Shown here piece by piece: positions 1 to 9,230 of a stretch of 64,000 nucleotides of DNA. The DNA comes from Chytridium lagenaria (Eukaryota > Chytridiomycota > Chytridiomycetes > Chytridiales > Chytridiaceae): contig JAHLKC010000069.1 of NCBI GenBank assembly GCA_025449115.1, forward strand, positions 1 through 64,000, written 5' to 3'. A model generated the notes under the pieces. It was not told the DNA's origin, searched no databases, and saw nothing but the letters and a program-made list of their open reading frames with translations. Position 1 is the first letter of the stretch, and every line of letters starts with the position of its first letter. The position numbers and the translations under genes were made by a program.

Positions 1-704
1 GGAGAAGAGGACTCAGGTAATGTAAGAGAGTTAGTATAAACGGGGGTCTCGGCTTCAGTGGGTGGTTCGGCACCTTCACCGGCTGGTGTGGATTGTCGAG
101 TGGGTAAGAAAAAGGATGAGATAGGGCGGATTTTGGTTGTCGGATCAGAAGGGGAGGCAGTAATAACAAATGATGATGGTGAGTTGGAGGTTTTGACAGA
201 GAGCGGAGGGGTTGGAGAAGATGTGCGGCGAAGGGTGGAGTGACGTAACGAGGCCAGATCAGAGCGGTTGGCGAGAGAGAGGGATTGATGAGCAGCTTCC
301 AGCTGGGATCCAATGTCTAAGTAGTCCGAATCCGTTTGTTTCTCAAGGAGTCCAATGAACCTAGTATATTTACCGCAAGGCTTCCCTCCAGCTTTACCGT
401 CACAACGCAATGATAACCGTCGAGTTCCAGTCCCAGTTGTAGCTCCAGATATCCCTTTGTTCGTCCACTGGGTTCCCTTTTGACTACAATTAAAACAGAC
501 TAATCTTTTCTTATCTAGGTTGGCCCAGCTCTGTTTTTCGAGGTACTGAAATTGGGTGATGGCCTCGAGCCGATCTACCGGTGTAGATGGCTGTGGAGCG
601 GTGGGAGCGGTGTACGGCTCGGGATGGGGTGTTGATGATGGGTTTTCTTTCGTTGCTTTTGGCACTTTGTTGTTTTTTTGCAGTGAAAGATTCCCTAACC
701 CTAA
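1..704 (-). CDS. LINE copy A, zinc-ribbon ORF (partial at window edge)
   Basis: The minus-strand frame is open from the telomere-like motif at 693-704 to the window edge, about 230 codons without a stop and without any methionine codon. It encodes a Ser/Pro-rich leader, then a Cys4 module: CFNC, then WTNKG, then TRRLSLRCDG, then KPCGK. A conserved tail EKQTDSDYLDIG follows, then a Ser/Thr/Pro-rich linker. The same module occurs in copies B, C and D. Two CxxC-like half-sites around an aromatic/basic strand resemble a zinc ribbon (inference). It probably binds nucleic acid as part of the LINE ORF1 product. The rest of this copy lies outside the window. Confidence 0.7.
693..704 (-). repeat. TTAGGGTTAGGG motif at the 5' end of LINE copy A
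   Basis: Two perfect telomere-type repeats (CCCTAACCCTAA on the plus strand) sit exactly between the 3' end of copy B and the leader of copy A. In the zinc-ribbon frame they read Leu-Gly-Leu-Gly. Confidence 0.9.
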
Positions 705-1070
705 GAGTTTCAATAGTTTTATTATCCCTGACCCGCGCACCCGAGGGTGAACTAAGGTGGGCTTTCGACAATCAGGACACGATGACAAGAGACAATAAGG
801 GAAAGAAAGTAAACATCAAGGGAGAATGACGAAATAGAAGAAAATAAGTCACTGCATCCACCTCTCAACGCGTCGTAAGAAGAAAAATAACGAAGGACGA
901 GAAGAGAAACAGAAACAGAAACAAAGAATAGAGACGTAAAACCGGACGTGATACATAACGAGGAGCAAACAGAACCAACAACAAAGCAGGAAATGAAAAG
1001 AATAAGCCGTGTCAAAAGACAGATTAAACCAAAACATAACAGGAGTAAAAGAAAGGGAACGAAAAAAAAA
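705..1070 (-). other. 3' untranslated region and tail of LINE copy B
   Basis: After the ORF2 stop the minus strand is strongly pyrimidine-rich for about 300 bases, starting with a run of nine T. It ends with a terminal block that includes CCACCTTAG and GCGGGTCAGG and is shared with copy C. There is no homopolymeric poly(A) tail; the end is an A/T-rich stretch abutting the next TTAGGGTTAGGG. No gene is seen here. Confidence 0.65.
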
Positions 1071-1091
1071 AGGAGCCTCAGAGAGGCTCCT
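1062..1091 (-). terminator. Perfect 9-bp hairpin plus T-run at the ORF2 stop codon
   Basis: On the minus strand AGGAGCCTC-TCT-GAGGCTCCT is a perfect 9-bp stem with a 3-base loop, followed at once by nine T. The ORF2 stop codon (1078-1080) lies in the loop/stem. The shape resembles a terminator, or a 3' RNA structure recognised by the LINE reverse transcriptase. The function is inference. Confidence 0.5.
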
Positions 1092-3814
1092 CAGGTGCCA
1101 GTACCCAGTGGTCTTCCATCGCCTCCCTCGTGAGCCGTCGTGTCCTAGCCGAGATATGTGGTCCTTGTCCGCGTGCCTCGTCGATCATTGCCTGCAATTC
1201 CTGGTCCCCAGAGTTAGCCGATATATCCCAGAAGGGTCTTTGGCCGAAGCAGCACCAACGAACACGTTCAATCGCCTCCACACACACGCGTATCTCAACG
1301 CGTGTGGGGTGATGACGATCAACGTTAGGCATAAAGCGAAGCCGAATAAGGAGAGAGTCGATGATGGTGGAGCCTGGCGCGTCGGGGATCGCAGGAAGAA
1401 GCCTTGGGTAGGTATTGGCGATAATGGCATGGGATCCAGAGCACTCCACAGTATGTTCGCGGCTGCCGGGGGTCTCTCCGTCACAATTGAGGCAGGGTTT
1501 GTGATTAGCGACACGTCCTAAAGCCCAGACAATGAGGGCACGCATTTGATGTCGGTAAAGGAGAGACCCAGCCTGAAGCAAGGGATGCCGGCGACCCCGT
1601 GGGAGGACGGTGAAGGTTTGAGATGTGCGGGGTCCCGAGGCACGCATAGAGGTTAAGGCTTGAACGTGAGCGGTCTTGAAGAAGGCTGGAGGGAGGCAGG
1701 CAGAAGACTGTAAGGGACGACCGGCAACTGGAGTAAGGACAACAGGACGAAGAAGGTTAAACACTAAATTTTGTAAAAGAGGACGGACATGAGGCCAGAG
1801 AGGATTGGAATAACGGTATGTAGACAATGAGGTGCGATAAACAAGAGAAGAGGGTTTAAGGTGTTGGAGGGAGTGACGGTAAATACGTGCGGCCAGGTGT
1901 CCAGCATCGTTATTTTGATGAATACGAAAGAAAAAAGACGCGTTGAGTGTGTGGTTGCGAGAAGACATAGGAACTACATTGGATAAAAGATGGAGAGAGG
2001 CAATACTGGTGGTGCGAGAGACTGAATAAATAGAGCGGAGAGCATTATTTTGGGCATGCTGAAGAGGGGAAAGTTCAGAGGGAGTAAGGGGTCGTAAAGC
2101 TAAACCGTATTCAATAAGGGGTCGAATAAACATCTGATAAAGAATAAGAGATAAAGAGGGTCGCCAGCCCCATCCGTTCATTCCCTTACTGCGAAGAAAA
2201 TGAGTCATCGTCCCAGCTTTTCTAACCCTTTTCTCCAGTGATGCCGCTATGTCTACCCCCACTGGAGTCATCACCATCCCCAAGAAGACTGCCGATGCCT
2301 TTGGAGTAATCACAACTCCACCCATTATCACGTTATCTTCCCCTCCATCAACAAAAGCCGACTTAGCCGGCGAGTACTCAATCCCTACTTCACGGCCCCA
2401 CTCGTAACAGGATGTGGCCAGTCGCTGAAGGCCTTCCACCGTGTGAGACATTATCGTCGTATCGTCAGCTAGAAGTAAAGAGTTAATTCTAATGCCCCCG
2501 AGGGTGGCTGATGGTAAATTTGGGAGTGCGCGGAGGCGCCGTGGGAGAGGGTCAATAAAGAAGAGAAATAAGGAAGGTGCAAGTCGTGTGCCCTGTAACA
2601 GGCCACGACGTACTAGGATGGGAGGGGATTTAAAGCCAAGCACAAGAAGATGGGCAACATTGAAATCAAACAGGCAACGTAAGAGAGGGACAACGGAGGA
2701 ACGTGTTTCAATATCAAATGCGGGTCCAGACCACGGGAGGATAGGGTGAGCAGGGAGGACAGAGAACCGTGACCAGAGGAGGCGGCGATCAACAGTGTCA
2801 TAGGCGGCTTTGATGTCGAGGTACATGGTCTGCAGTCTCGGGTTGTGTTGAAGGATCTCGTGTAAATTAAACACTTGATCTAGACAGGACCTCTGGGCAC
2901 GAAAGCCGCCTTGGACAATATCAAGATATGGGAGAACACGTCTATCCACCAGCGGTCGAAGAGCAGCCTCAAAGATCTTGCGAACAACCGATATGAGCGA
3001 GATAGGGCGATAGTTGATAATATCCCGATTACTGCCTTTATTCTTGAAAACGAGGGCAACGTTAGCGATATTCCAGGATGACGGCGCACAGTTGTAGACA
3101 GTGACGAGAGTGAAAAGAATCCGAAGAGGAGCAAGAACTTCTGCTTTAGCTCGAGAAAGCATCTCCCCGTAGATCCCATCCTCTCCGGCGGCTTTGCCTG
3201 ATGCCGTCATGCTGAGAACCTTCTCCATCACGTTATCAGTCAGCCATATGGGATCGTCCAAAACACGGCGGGGCTGTGTAGGATCCGTGGCTCTAAGGAA
3301 TTCTTCATCAGGCTCAGCCGTACCCGTAGGCTCCGCACGAAGGTCGTGGTGAAGTGATTGGCGTAATTGTCTACTCTTCTGGGTCCAGAGAGCAGTGGGT
3401 GCGCTTATGGCGAGTAAACTGACAAGAGAGAACTTTGGCGGCTACAGCAGGTTGGGCTTGAAAGATGTCAGCTTTTTGTCGAAAGATACGGGTTCTATGG
3501 AGGCGTACGGCGGCACGGTATAGATGGTTTGCTTCACGTCGGTACCTCCATCGAGAAGGGCGGTTAATTGGATCCGCCGTCACAAATGCTTGGTGAGCTT
3601 GCTGAGCGAGTCTTCTGAGCGCCGTAATATGTGGTGTGTCGACTCCTGGATGTGGAGTGCCACCCTTGAAGTGAAAGCGACCAACAGACTCCTCCGCAGC
3701 TGAGATAATCCATGAAGCGACTATATCTGAAGCTCGATCCACAGTTATACGGCGAGAGGACCAAGATAGGACAGTACCGGCCACTCTTTGAGCTGCGGCC
3801 ATGGCCTCCATCAA
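1078..3814 (-). CDS. LINE copy B ORF2, reverse transcriptase part (one frameshift near 3390)
   Basis: RNA-dependent DNA polymerase of a non-LTR retrotransposon, which would copy the element RNA at a nicked target. The 727-residue open frame at 1078-3261 shows the RT blocks in order: ASGKAAGEDGI, YRPISLISV, GGFRAQRSCLDQ, YLDIKAAYDTV, GLLQGTRLAP and the catalytic LLADDTTIM, with both Asp present. A thumb (FLGM) follows, then the block LQHAQNNALRSIYSV. The C-terminus carries a zinc knuckle of form C-x2-C-x8-H-x3-C. No RNase H domain is seen. The stretch at 3371-3814 is the endonuclease-RT linker in a different frame, so at least one indel lies near 3390. It is downstream of the endonuclease part of the same ORF. 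Confidence 0.92.
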
Positions 3815-4713
3815 CCCAGCTGTGTCATGACTTCACCTCTACCCAAACGCAGCGCTTCTTGGTAGCTATCTATCCCAGCACCTTGGAGCTTCTGAACGTT
3901 AATGCGGGAGAATGACGGCTTCCAAAAAGCACTGGGTAAGGGTATCTCGACAGTGAGAAGAGAGTGGTCGCTTCCAAGTGTAATATCCTCGTGTACAATC
4001 AAGTCGGGAGCCAGAAGTAGCGCTAAGGAGTTGAGGAAGATATAATCCGTAATGCCTGCCGCGGATGGAATGTGTGGTCCATTTTCCCTGAGAAGGGTCC
4101 AACAAGGTCCATTCGGGGTCGTTAATCCAATCATTCATCCAGTTTCTTCGCGTGGCTTCCCCTACGACCGCCGTATCCCCAGTAAGTTGTCCCATCCGTG
4201 CGTTTAAAGTCCCAACCACCATGATGGGTGATGTAGGACATTTCAATACAATCCCATCCAAGAAGTCATCAAATTCTTGCAACATCCTCACAACCCCATT
4301 CACATCATCCACCATCGGCGGAAGATATCCAACCACTATAACAATAACCCCCACCTTAATCGCCAACCAGCGCCCATCTCCATCAACCCCCAACACCTCC
4401 GTCCCAATTTCACGTTCTCCCAGTCCAGCAACAAGGACACCCCTATGTCCACGGCGGCCTGTGGCGGTACCGTCAGCCTGACGTGGGCGTGCCGGCGCGG
4501 TGCTATTGGCGACAACCCGACGGAGAGGGACTCCGTCGGTGGTGCAAGCCACGTTTCAGCAATAGCGATGAGGTCGATATCCAAATCTACGCAAGTATTA
4601 GTAAGTAATTCAGCCTTACCACTAAGCCCTTGTGCGTTCAGGAAGCCTAGTCTCAAAATGTGTGAGTCACCGATATCAGACATTAATATCCATGTTGGCG
4701 TCGGTCTCAACAT
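3811..4713 (-). CDS. LINE copy B ORF2, APE-type endonuclease part (frameshifted)
   Basis: Apurinic-endonuclease-like domain that nicks target DNA to prime reverse transcription. The motifs appear in order across three frames: LGFLNAQGL, DLIAIAETWL (catalytic Glu), VVGTLNARMG (aligned to the GDxN box), ITDYIFLN and GSDHSLL (catalytic Asp-His). Two frame changes are needed, near 4410 and 4100. The first catalytic Asp of the GDxN box reads Thr (see findings). The start is about 4713 and lies some 90 bases after the end of ORF1. The domain continues into the reverse transcriptase part. Inactive as read, unless the indels are sequencing errors. Confidence 0.85.
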
Positions 4714-4803
4714 TGGACATATCTCTCTCCTTCATCTCGGCCAGTGATTGAAACCGGTTACTAGGAGGCTGACTCTGATCATGTAGGTTTGTCGATGGTC
4801 TCT

Positions 4804-5876
4804 TCAGGATGGCTTTGGGAGTGGCGAGGGGGCGAGGTTCCTCACGGCTGGGAAGGGGCGGAGGACACTGGAGGCAGCATATGATGAGGCGTGTTGGCGG
4901 ATTGCTTCTTGCAGATCGTCGGATACGCCCTCCAGGCACGCATTTTTAATTTGCTGACCTCCACGATAATACATGGCTCCCAAACGTTTAACGAAATTCT
5001 CCCTTCCTTCACGTTCTCTGACGGATTTGGATTTGCCGCTCGCTACAACCAGTTCCGGGACTTCCAGGGGGTCGAAGTCAGTAAGGAGGTATCCAGCGTT
5101 CTGCAGATGGTGTTGTATGTCCTTCGCGTGTGCCTCGTCGCAGAACAGGTGAATAACTGACTTGCCGATAAAGCTCATGTCGACAACCCCCATTTTGATG
5201 CCGATTGTCGATAACGCCTCCCGTATAATTACAAACCGTTGAGGCCACATGTTACCAGCCGGGACGCTACCTCTCATGTAAACATTGGTGATACCTGTAA
5301 TCTGACTGCGAGGGTAGGAACTTCGAAAGACAACACGTGCCGCATGGTCGGAAGTGGCTTCACGGCGGTTTATTTGGCGTACGGCTGCAGCAAAGCTCGG
5401 CGGACCTTCTTTTTGTCTGGGGTTATTGACATCAAAGTTTTCCGAGAAGGTTTTAGGTAACGATCGGCGGGATTCAGAGGGTGTTGGCATCCGGCTTGCC
5501 ATCATATCCTTCATTGTCGAGGTAAGTTCAGTAGATACAGCTTTGATGATGTCGGCCTTAATGCGTTCCAATTGGGTGGTGAGCCGAGGTTCTTGGATCT
5601 CGCCATCTTCCTCATCCATTGGCGTCTGTTGAAGTAGCTGCTGTTGAGGAGGGTCCAGAGGGGGAGGAGTAGGGTTGACCGTTGGTGTTGGAGAAGGAGC
5701 AATCAGGAGGAGGAGACGACTGATCTCGTTATCTTTGGCTTCTAGGCGGAGAGGAGACGACGATTATCTTGCTCAATCCAGCCATGGTCGTCATCATTTC
5801 GGCCATCTTCTCATGGAGGCGGGTTATCTCCTCTTCCAGGGATGGGCGAGACGAGGATGAGGCCATGGGGACCACA
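4804..5876 (-). CDS. LINE copy B ORF1, coiled-coil and nucleic-acid-binding protein (one or two indels)
   Basis: An ATG at 5876 opens a frame with a Ser-rich start and a heptad-rich segment (LEEEITRLHEKMAEMM, later EAKDNEISRLL), typical of ORF1 trimerising coiled coils. After an indel near 5750 the frame continues from 5619 to 4804. It holds a globular region with AARVVFRSSYP, RFVIIREALSTIGIKMG and VDMSFIGKSVIHLF, conserved in copies C and E. It is RRM-like in position, but I cannot assign the fold. It probably coats element RNA. No CCHC knuckle is visible here. Upstream lies the zinc-ribbon ORF; the two may be one protein split by an indel. Confidence 0.7.
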
Positions 5877-5949
5877 TGAGAACCAGACGATGTTTTCTTG
5901 ACGGTGATGTTGACATGTTGTCAATAATAATGTTGTCGGTGGGTTGAAG

Positions 5950-6714
5950 TCACGTGACCGATATGAAAATGTGCCAATCTGTTTGGGAAAAGGGAAGAAG
6001 TCCCAGCAACGGGAGGTAGGTCAGTAGTAGGGGATGGGTCCAGATCAGTAATGATAGGGTGTGGAGGTTGGATGGTTGGATCGATACTAGTAAGGGTGGA
6101 CAATTGTGAAGGTTCGAAGTCGGTCGAGTGATGCGATGGGGAGGGATGGGGAGGGGAGCAATGGGGGATGGTTTAAAGAGTGTAAGAAGAGTAGGGGATG
6201 CTGAGCGACGTATGCTAGGTACGTCTTTTGGGGTCTTAATGGGTTTGGGTAGCGGTTGGCGCAAAGCGGCAAACTCAGTATGGGATAAAGATTCCAGTTG
6301 CTGGTGAGCAGAGACGATCTGATGTCCTATATCCAGGTAATCTGAGTCTGTTTGTTTAAGTAGGATTGCGGTTAATCGTCCAGAGTGCCCACAAGGGTTG
6401 CCGGTGCTTTTGCCGTCACACCGAATTGAGAAGCGGCGGACTCCAGTAGTAGCGTGCTGTCCGGTGGGTCCTTTTGTTGTCCACTTCACACCTTGTTGCA
6501 AACAAATAGGGCACACTAATCTGGACTTATCTAGATTGCTCCAGCTCTCTTTTTCGAGGTGCTGGAACTGGAGGGCTCGTTTACGGTTATTGTCGGCAGG
6601 CTCTGGGTCGGCACGCCGTCGGATGGTGTTTGGATCTTGTTTGATGGTTTTGTTTTCGTTTCCTTTGGCACTTTGTATGTTTTTTTGTGCGAAAGAATTT
6701 TTCCCTAACCCTAA
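5950..6714 (-). CDS. LINE copy B zinc-ribbon ORF without any AUG
   Basis: A minus-strand frame is open for about 255 codons from just upstream of the TTAGGGTTAGGG motif to 5950. It contains no Met codon and follows an in-frame TAA near 6735. Content: leader LGLGKNSFAQKNIQSAKG, then the Cys4 module (CPIC, KWTTKG, RRFSIRCDG, NPCG), then KQTDSDYLDIG, then a Pro/Ser-rich linker. A neighbouring frame at 5921-6103 also reads like linker, so an indel may join this ORF to the coiled-coil ORF1 at 5876. Initiation must be non-AUG or use upstream RNA. The nucleic-acid-binding role is inferred from the zinc-ribbon-like spacing. Confidence 0.65.
   Translation of the reverse strand, partial: LGLGKNSFAQKNIQSAKGNENKTIKQDPNTIRRRADPEPADNNRKRALQFQHLEKESWSNLDKSRLVCPICLQQGVKWTTKGPTGQHATTGVRRFSIRCDGKSTGNPCGHSGRLTAILLKQTDSDYLDIGHQIVSAHQQLESLSHTEFAALRQPLPKPIKTPKDVPSIRRSASPTLLTLFKPSPIAPLPIPPHRITRPTSNLHNCPPLLVSIQPSNLHTLSLLIWTHPLLLTYLPLLGLLPFSQTDWHIFISVT
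6703..6714 (-). repeat. TTAGGGTTAGGG motif at the 5' end of LINE copy B
   Basis: Two perfect telomere-type repeats sit at the junction between the 3' end of copy C and the leader of copy B, arranged as at 693-704. Confidence 0.9.
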
Positions 6715-6914
6715 GTTTATCAAGGTAATTTATTCCTGACCCGCATTCCAGCGTTCATATAGGCTCAGACCTCACAGTCCGAGCTGGCGCTAAGGTGGAC
6801 ATCCGTAACTTTATGGAGTGAAACAGAAGGGGGGTACGCGTACATATGCGTTACGTGAACAAAGAAAAGAAGAAAAGAAGAAAACGAGAAGAAAAGGGGA
6901 AAGATGGACCTCAG
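6715..6914 (-). other. 3' untranslated region of LINE copy C
   Basis: On the minus strand this begins with a pyrimidine-rich block (about 6850-6905) right after the ORF1 stop. It ends with a terminal block sharing CCACCTTAG and GCGGGTCAGG with the end of copy B. It replaces ORF2, so copy C is a short element with a genuine 3' end, not a random truncation. Confidence 0.6.
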
Positions 6915-6934
6915 GACGCGTCCATGGACGCGTC
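6915..6934. repeat. Perfect 20-bp palindrome at the end of copy C ORF1
   Basis: GACGCGTCCATGGACGCGTC equals its own reverse complement. It encodes the last residues (DASMDAS) before the stop and stands directly before the pyrimidine-rich tail, the same place as the hairpin in copy B. Confidence 0.85.
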
Positions 6935-8691
6935 AAGAGTATCCGCTGATGAGGTTAGACCAGGCTTGAGAAGGCGAAGAGGGTCGTTACGAAAAGAGGA
7001 TGCAAGTGTTGTAGCTTCAAGGGCGATATCGTCGGCAAATGGGCGAGTGATGGCGTCAGCTTTGAGGGAACCAGAACGAGAGAGGAGGATGGCGAGTCGG
7101 CGAATACAGTTGGTGCGAGCAAGTGAGAGTTGATGCGGGGAGTCAGGTCCATTTTCGCGGTGAGCAGGGAGAGCAGAGGGTCAAAATCTTCAAGGAGAAA
7201 GCCGTGGCGACGGAGGCGGGTGGTGATGTTGAGGTCTCAGAGGAGTCGACGAGGAGGTGGATGACAGAGGAGCCGACAAAACTCATGTCAATGACACCAG
7301 TCTTGATACCGAGGGTTCGAAGAGCTTCGCGGACGACAACAAAACGCTGGCGCTTGATATCGCCCTTGGGAGGTGAGCCTTTGAAGTAGATGTTGTCGAT
7401 GCGGGTGATAGAGCGGGTGGGATAGGTATGGCGGAAAACAATTCTGGAGGCATCTTCAGGACGGCGGCGTGTTGAGCAATGGAACGAGCAGCTTGGGCGT
7501 AACTTCGAGGGAGAGTTGGTCAGGAGGGAGGTCGTGGAGGTGGAGCTTGTGAAGGTGCGGCGGGAGGAAAAGTCGTTGACGGGAGGTTGAGAGTGGAGTT
7601 GTTCCCTTCTCAAGACACCAGCTTCCCTCAAGGCAAGCATGACGTCTTCAAGCAGGGATTTTCGAAAAGTGAGGGGATCAAAAGGAGGGGAGGGATCAGT
7701 TTGAGGAGGTCGGGGGGCCAGGGATGGTGTTGAAGAGAGGTGACGGCGGCGAGAGAGGCTTCAAGTTGGCTAATTCGAGAATCACGGTATTCCAAGGCTG
7801 TCTGCATACGGGTAAGAGGCGGTGACTTCCTTGAGCTGGGCTTCATATTGGACGACGAGGGTAGCGAGGTCGGCGCAGAGGATTGGGAGCGGTGGGTGTT
7901 GGGGGAGCCATGCTGACTGAGTTGTCGGGGTTTGGAGATGAACGGGGTGTGGCTTTATCAGAAAAAAGAATTTCGGGATTGTCAGAAATTGATGGATCAG
8001 GAGTTGGATCAGAAGTGTGCGGGGGGTCAAGAGGTGTGCTGGTGTGCTGGGATCAGGTCGAAATGTGAAGAAGGAGGAGAGGAGGCGAGATGGTGTGTGT
8101 GGTGGAACAGAAGGTGAGTTGGCCTTGATGGATTTTGGGCGAGGATGAGATGTGGAGGGTGGGGAGTCCAGTCTTGCTCTTTTGATGGAGGTGGATGGAT
8201 CCAGCTGGATGATGGAGATGGCCGGATAGAGGAGTGTCTCAGCGATGAACGGAGATGTGGCCAAGGATGGGTAGGTTTAGCCAGGAGGATTCGAGATGGG
8301 ATTGAAGTGCAAGGTGTTCAGGTGAGGTTTGGGCTTTGATGAGGGCAGCAAAACGAAGGCTTTTTCCACAGCTCTTGCCAGGTGACTTCCCGTCACAGCG
8401 TACAGAGAGACGCCGAACACCAGAGGAGTCCAGGTCCCCACTGACACCGCGATTGGACCACTTGGTTCCAGTCTGCTTGCAAGTTGGACAGGTGAGCGAA
8501 TCCTTAGATAACGAGGCCCAGGAGCTCTTTTCGAAGGCAGAGAAGGCTTCAGGAGTGGTGATGAGAGGGAAGGTCGAGGGTGGGTGAGGAGGTGATGGTG
8601 CTATGGGTGAGGAGGCAGCAGAACGAGATGGGGGATGGTTTTGTTGTGATGGTTTGTGCAGTGTGATGATTTGTAAAAATGGAAGTTTTTT

Positions 8692-8703
8692 CCCTAACCC
8701 TAA
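8692..8703 (-). repeat. TTAGGGTTAGGG motif at the 5' end of LINE copy C
   Basis: Two perfect telomere-type repeats. The sequence on the far side (8704 onward) is unlike the upstream flanks of copies A and B. This is therefore the outer 5' end of the array, and the motif itself is the shared element start. Confidence 0.88.
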
Positions 8704-9057
8704 GGGACTATCACCTTTAAATGACAAATAATTTAAGGTCAAAATAATGTTTGTGTAACCAGAAATTTCTATGAATTTCATGCAGATAATATGATTTCCT
8801 CACTTACACTAACATACCCTTGCAAAACTACAACCTTAGTTCGGTGGATATCACCGAGGTTGATGATTATTTTGCAACGATAGATAATTTAAGTTGGCCC
8901 AAATCATAATATGTGATGTAGTCAAGTAGCAGAGATGATTAACGTGTCTTTAAAAAACTTACGCCAAATGGCGTGAAAAATTTCATCTAACTAAATCAAT
9001 AAACATTTAAACATAACAACTTGTAAAGCAGTTTATTAAATTGGTTGCGTATGAACA
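8704..9057. other. AT-rich spacer, no gene seen
   Basis: The spacer between the LINE array and the effector fragment. It contains one small hairpin, ACGCC-AAAT-GGCGT at 8961-8974. Nothing else is recognised. Confidence 0.5.
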
Positions 9058-9230
9058 GGATTTAACAAATGCAAGCTGTTGCCAACGCGCAATAGGCGGT
9101 ACGCAACATAGTTCAAGCAGCCCAGAACGCAAAAAACTTCGTTTAACAACGCTGAGCTTGCTGTCGCTGGCGTCGCCCACAAATGCAACAATGCCATGAG
9201 ACATTTCGTATCTGGGTCTAATGTGAGATT
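9058..9230 (+). pseudogene. Truncated paralogue of the secreted cysteine-rich protein at 17369-18002
   Basis: The sequence aligns with the middle of the gene at 17369-18002. Shared protein text includes SFNNAELAVAGVAHKCNNAM against SYNNGLLAVAGVAHECNNAV. It starts inside the Gln/Ala-rich helix region and stops just before the first CC pair. An in-frame stop and lost ends leave only about 55 codons. Nucleotide identity stays high from the AACAACGC block to GTATCTGGGTCTAA. It lies between LINE copies C and D, which suggests duplication followed by decay in transposon-rich DNA. Confidence 0.8.

Larger units (their letters stand above)
1..8703 (-). mobile_element. Head-to-tail array of three LINE (non-LTR) retrotransposons, copies C-B-A
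   Basis: Three copies of one LINE family lie in the same orientation on the minus strand: A (1-704, continuing out of the window), B (705-6714) and C (6715-8703). Each starts with TTAGGGTTAGGG followed by a related A-rich leader. The 3' ends of B and C share terminal sequence (GCGGGTCAGG near 727-736 and 6735-6744; CCACCTTAG near 752-760 and 6790-6798), which fixes the element borders. Copy B holds, 5' to 3', a zinc-ribbon ORF, a coiled-coil ORF1, and an endonuclease plus reverse transcriptase ORF2. Copy C has only the ORF1 modules and its own pyrimidine-rich tail. There are no LTRs and no RNase H was seen. The clade (Tad, L1/Tx1, R1-like) cannot be settled by eye. Confidence 0.85.
6909..8703 (-). 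pseudogene. LINE copy C ORF1: zinc ribbon, coiled coil and core domain, several frameshifts
   Basis: The order matches copy B. Zinc-ribbon module at 8239-8703 (LTCPTCKQTGTKW, VRRLSVRCDG, KSCGK). Linker and coiled-coil segments at about 7628-8264 (DLATLVVQYEAQLKEVTAS; RDSRISQLEASLAAV). Core domain at 7143-7640 (ASRIVFRHTYP, RFVVVREALRTLGIKTG, VIDMSFVGSSVIHLL). A C-terminal Leu/Arg-rich segment ends at 6909. Changes of frame near 8250, 7840, 7640 and 7160 are needed. The core is clearly diverged from copy B, so C is an older or sister subfamily, not a recent deletion of B. It has no endonuclease or RT and would depend on enzymes from a full copy. Confidence 0.75.

Noticed and set aside
1009..1521. 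170-codon plus-strand frame opposite the reverse transcriptase
   Set aside because: Shadow of the RT C-terminal coding sequence on the other strand; no independent coding signal.
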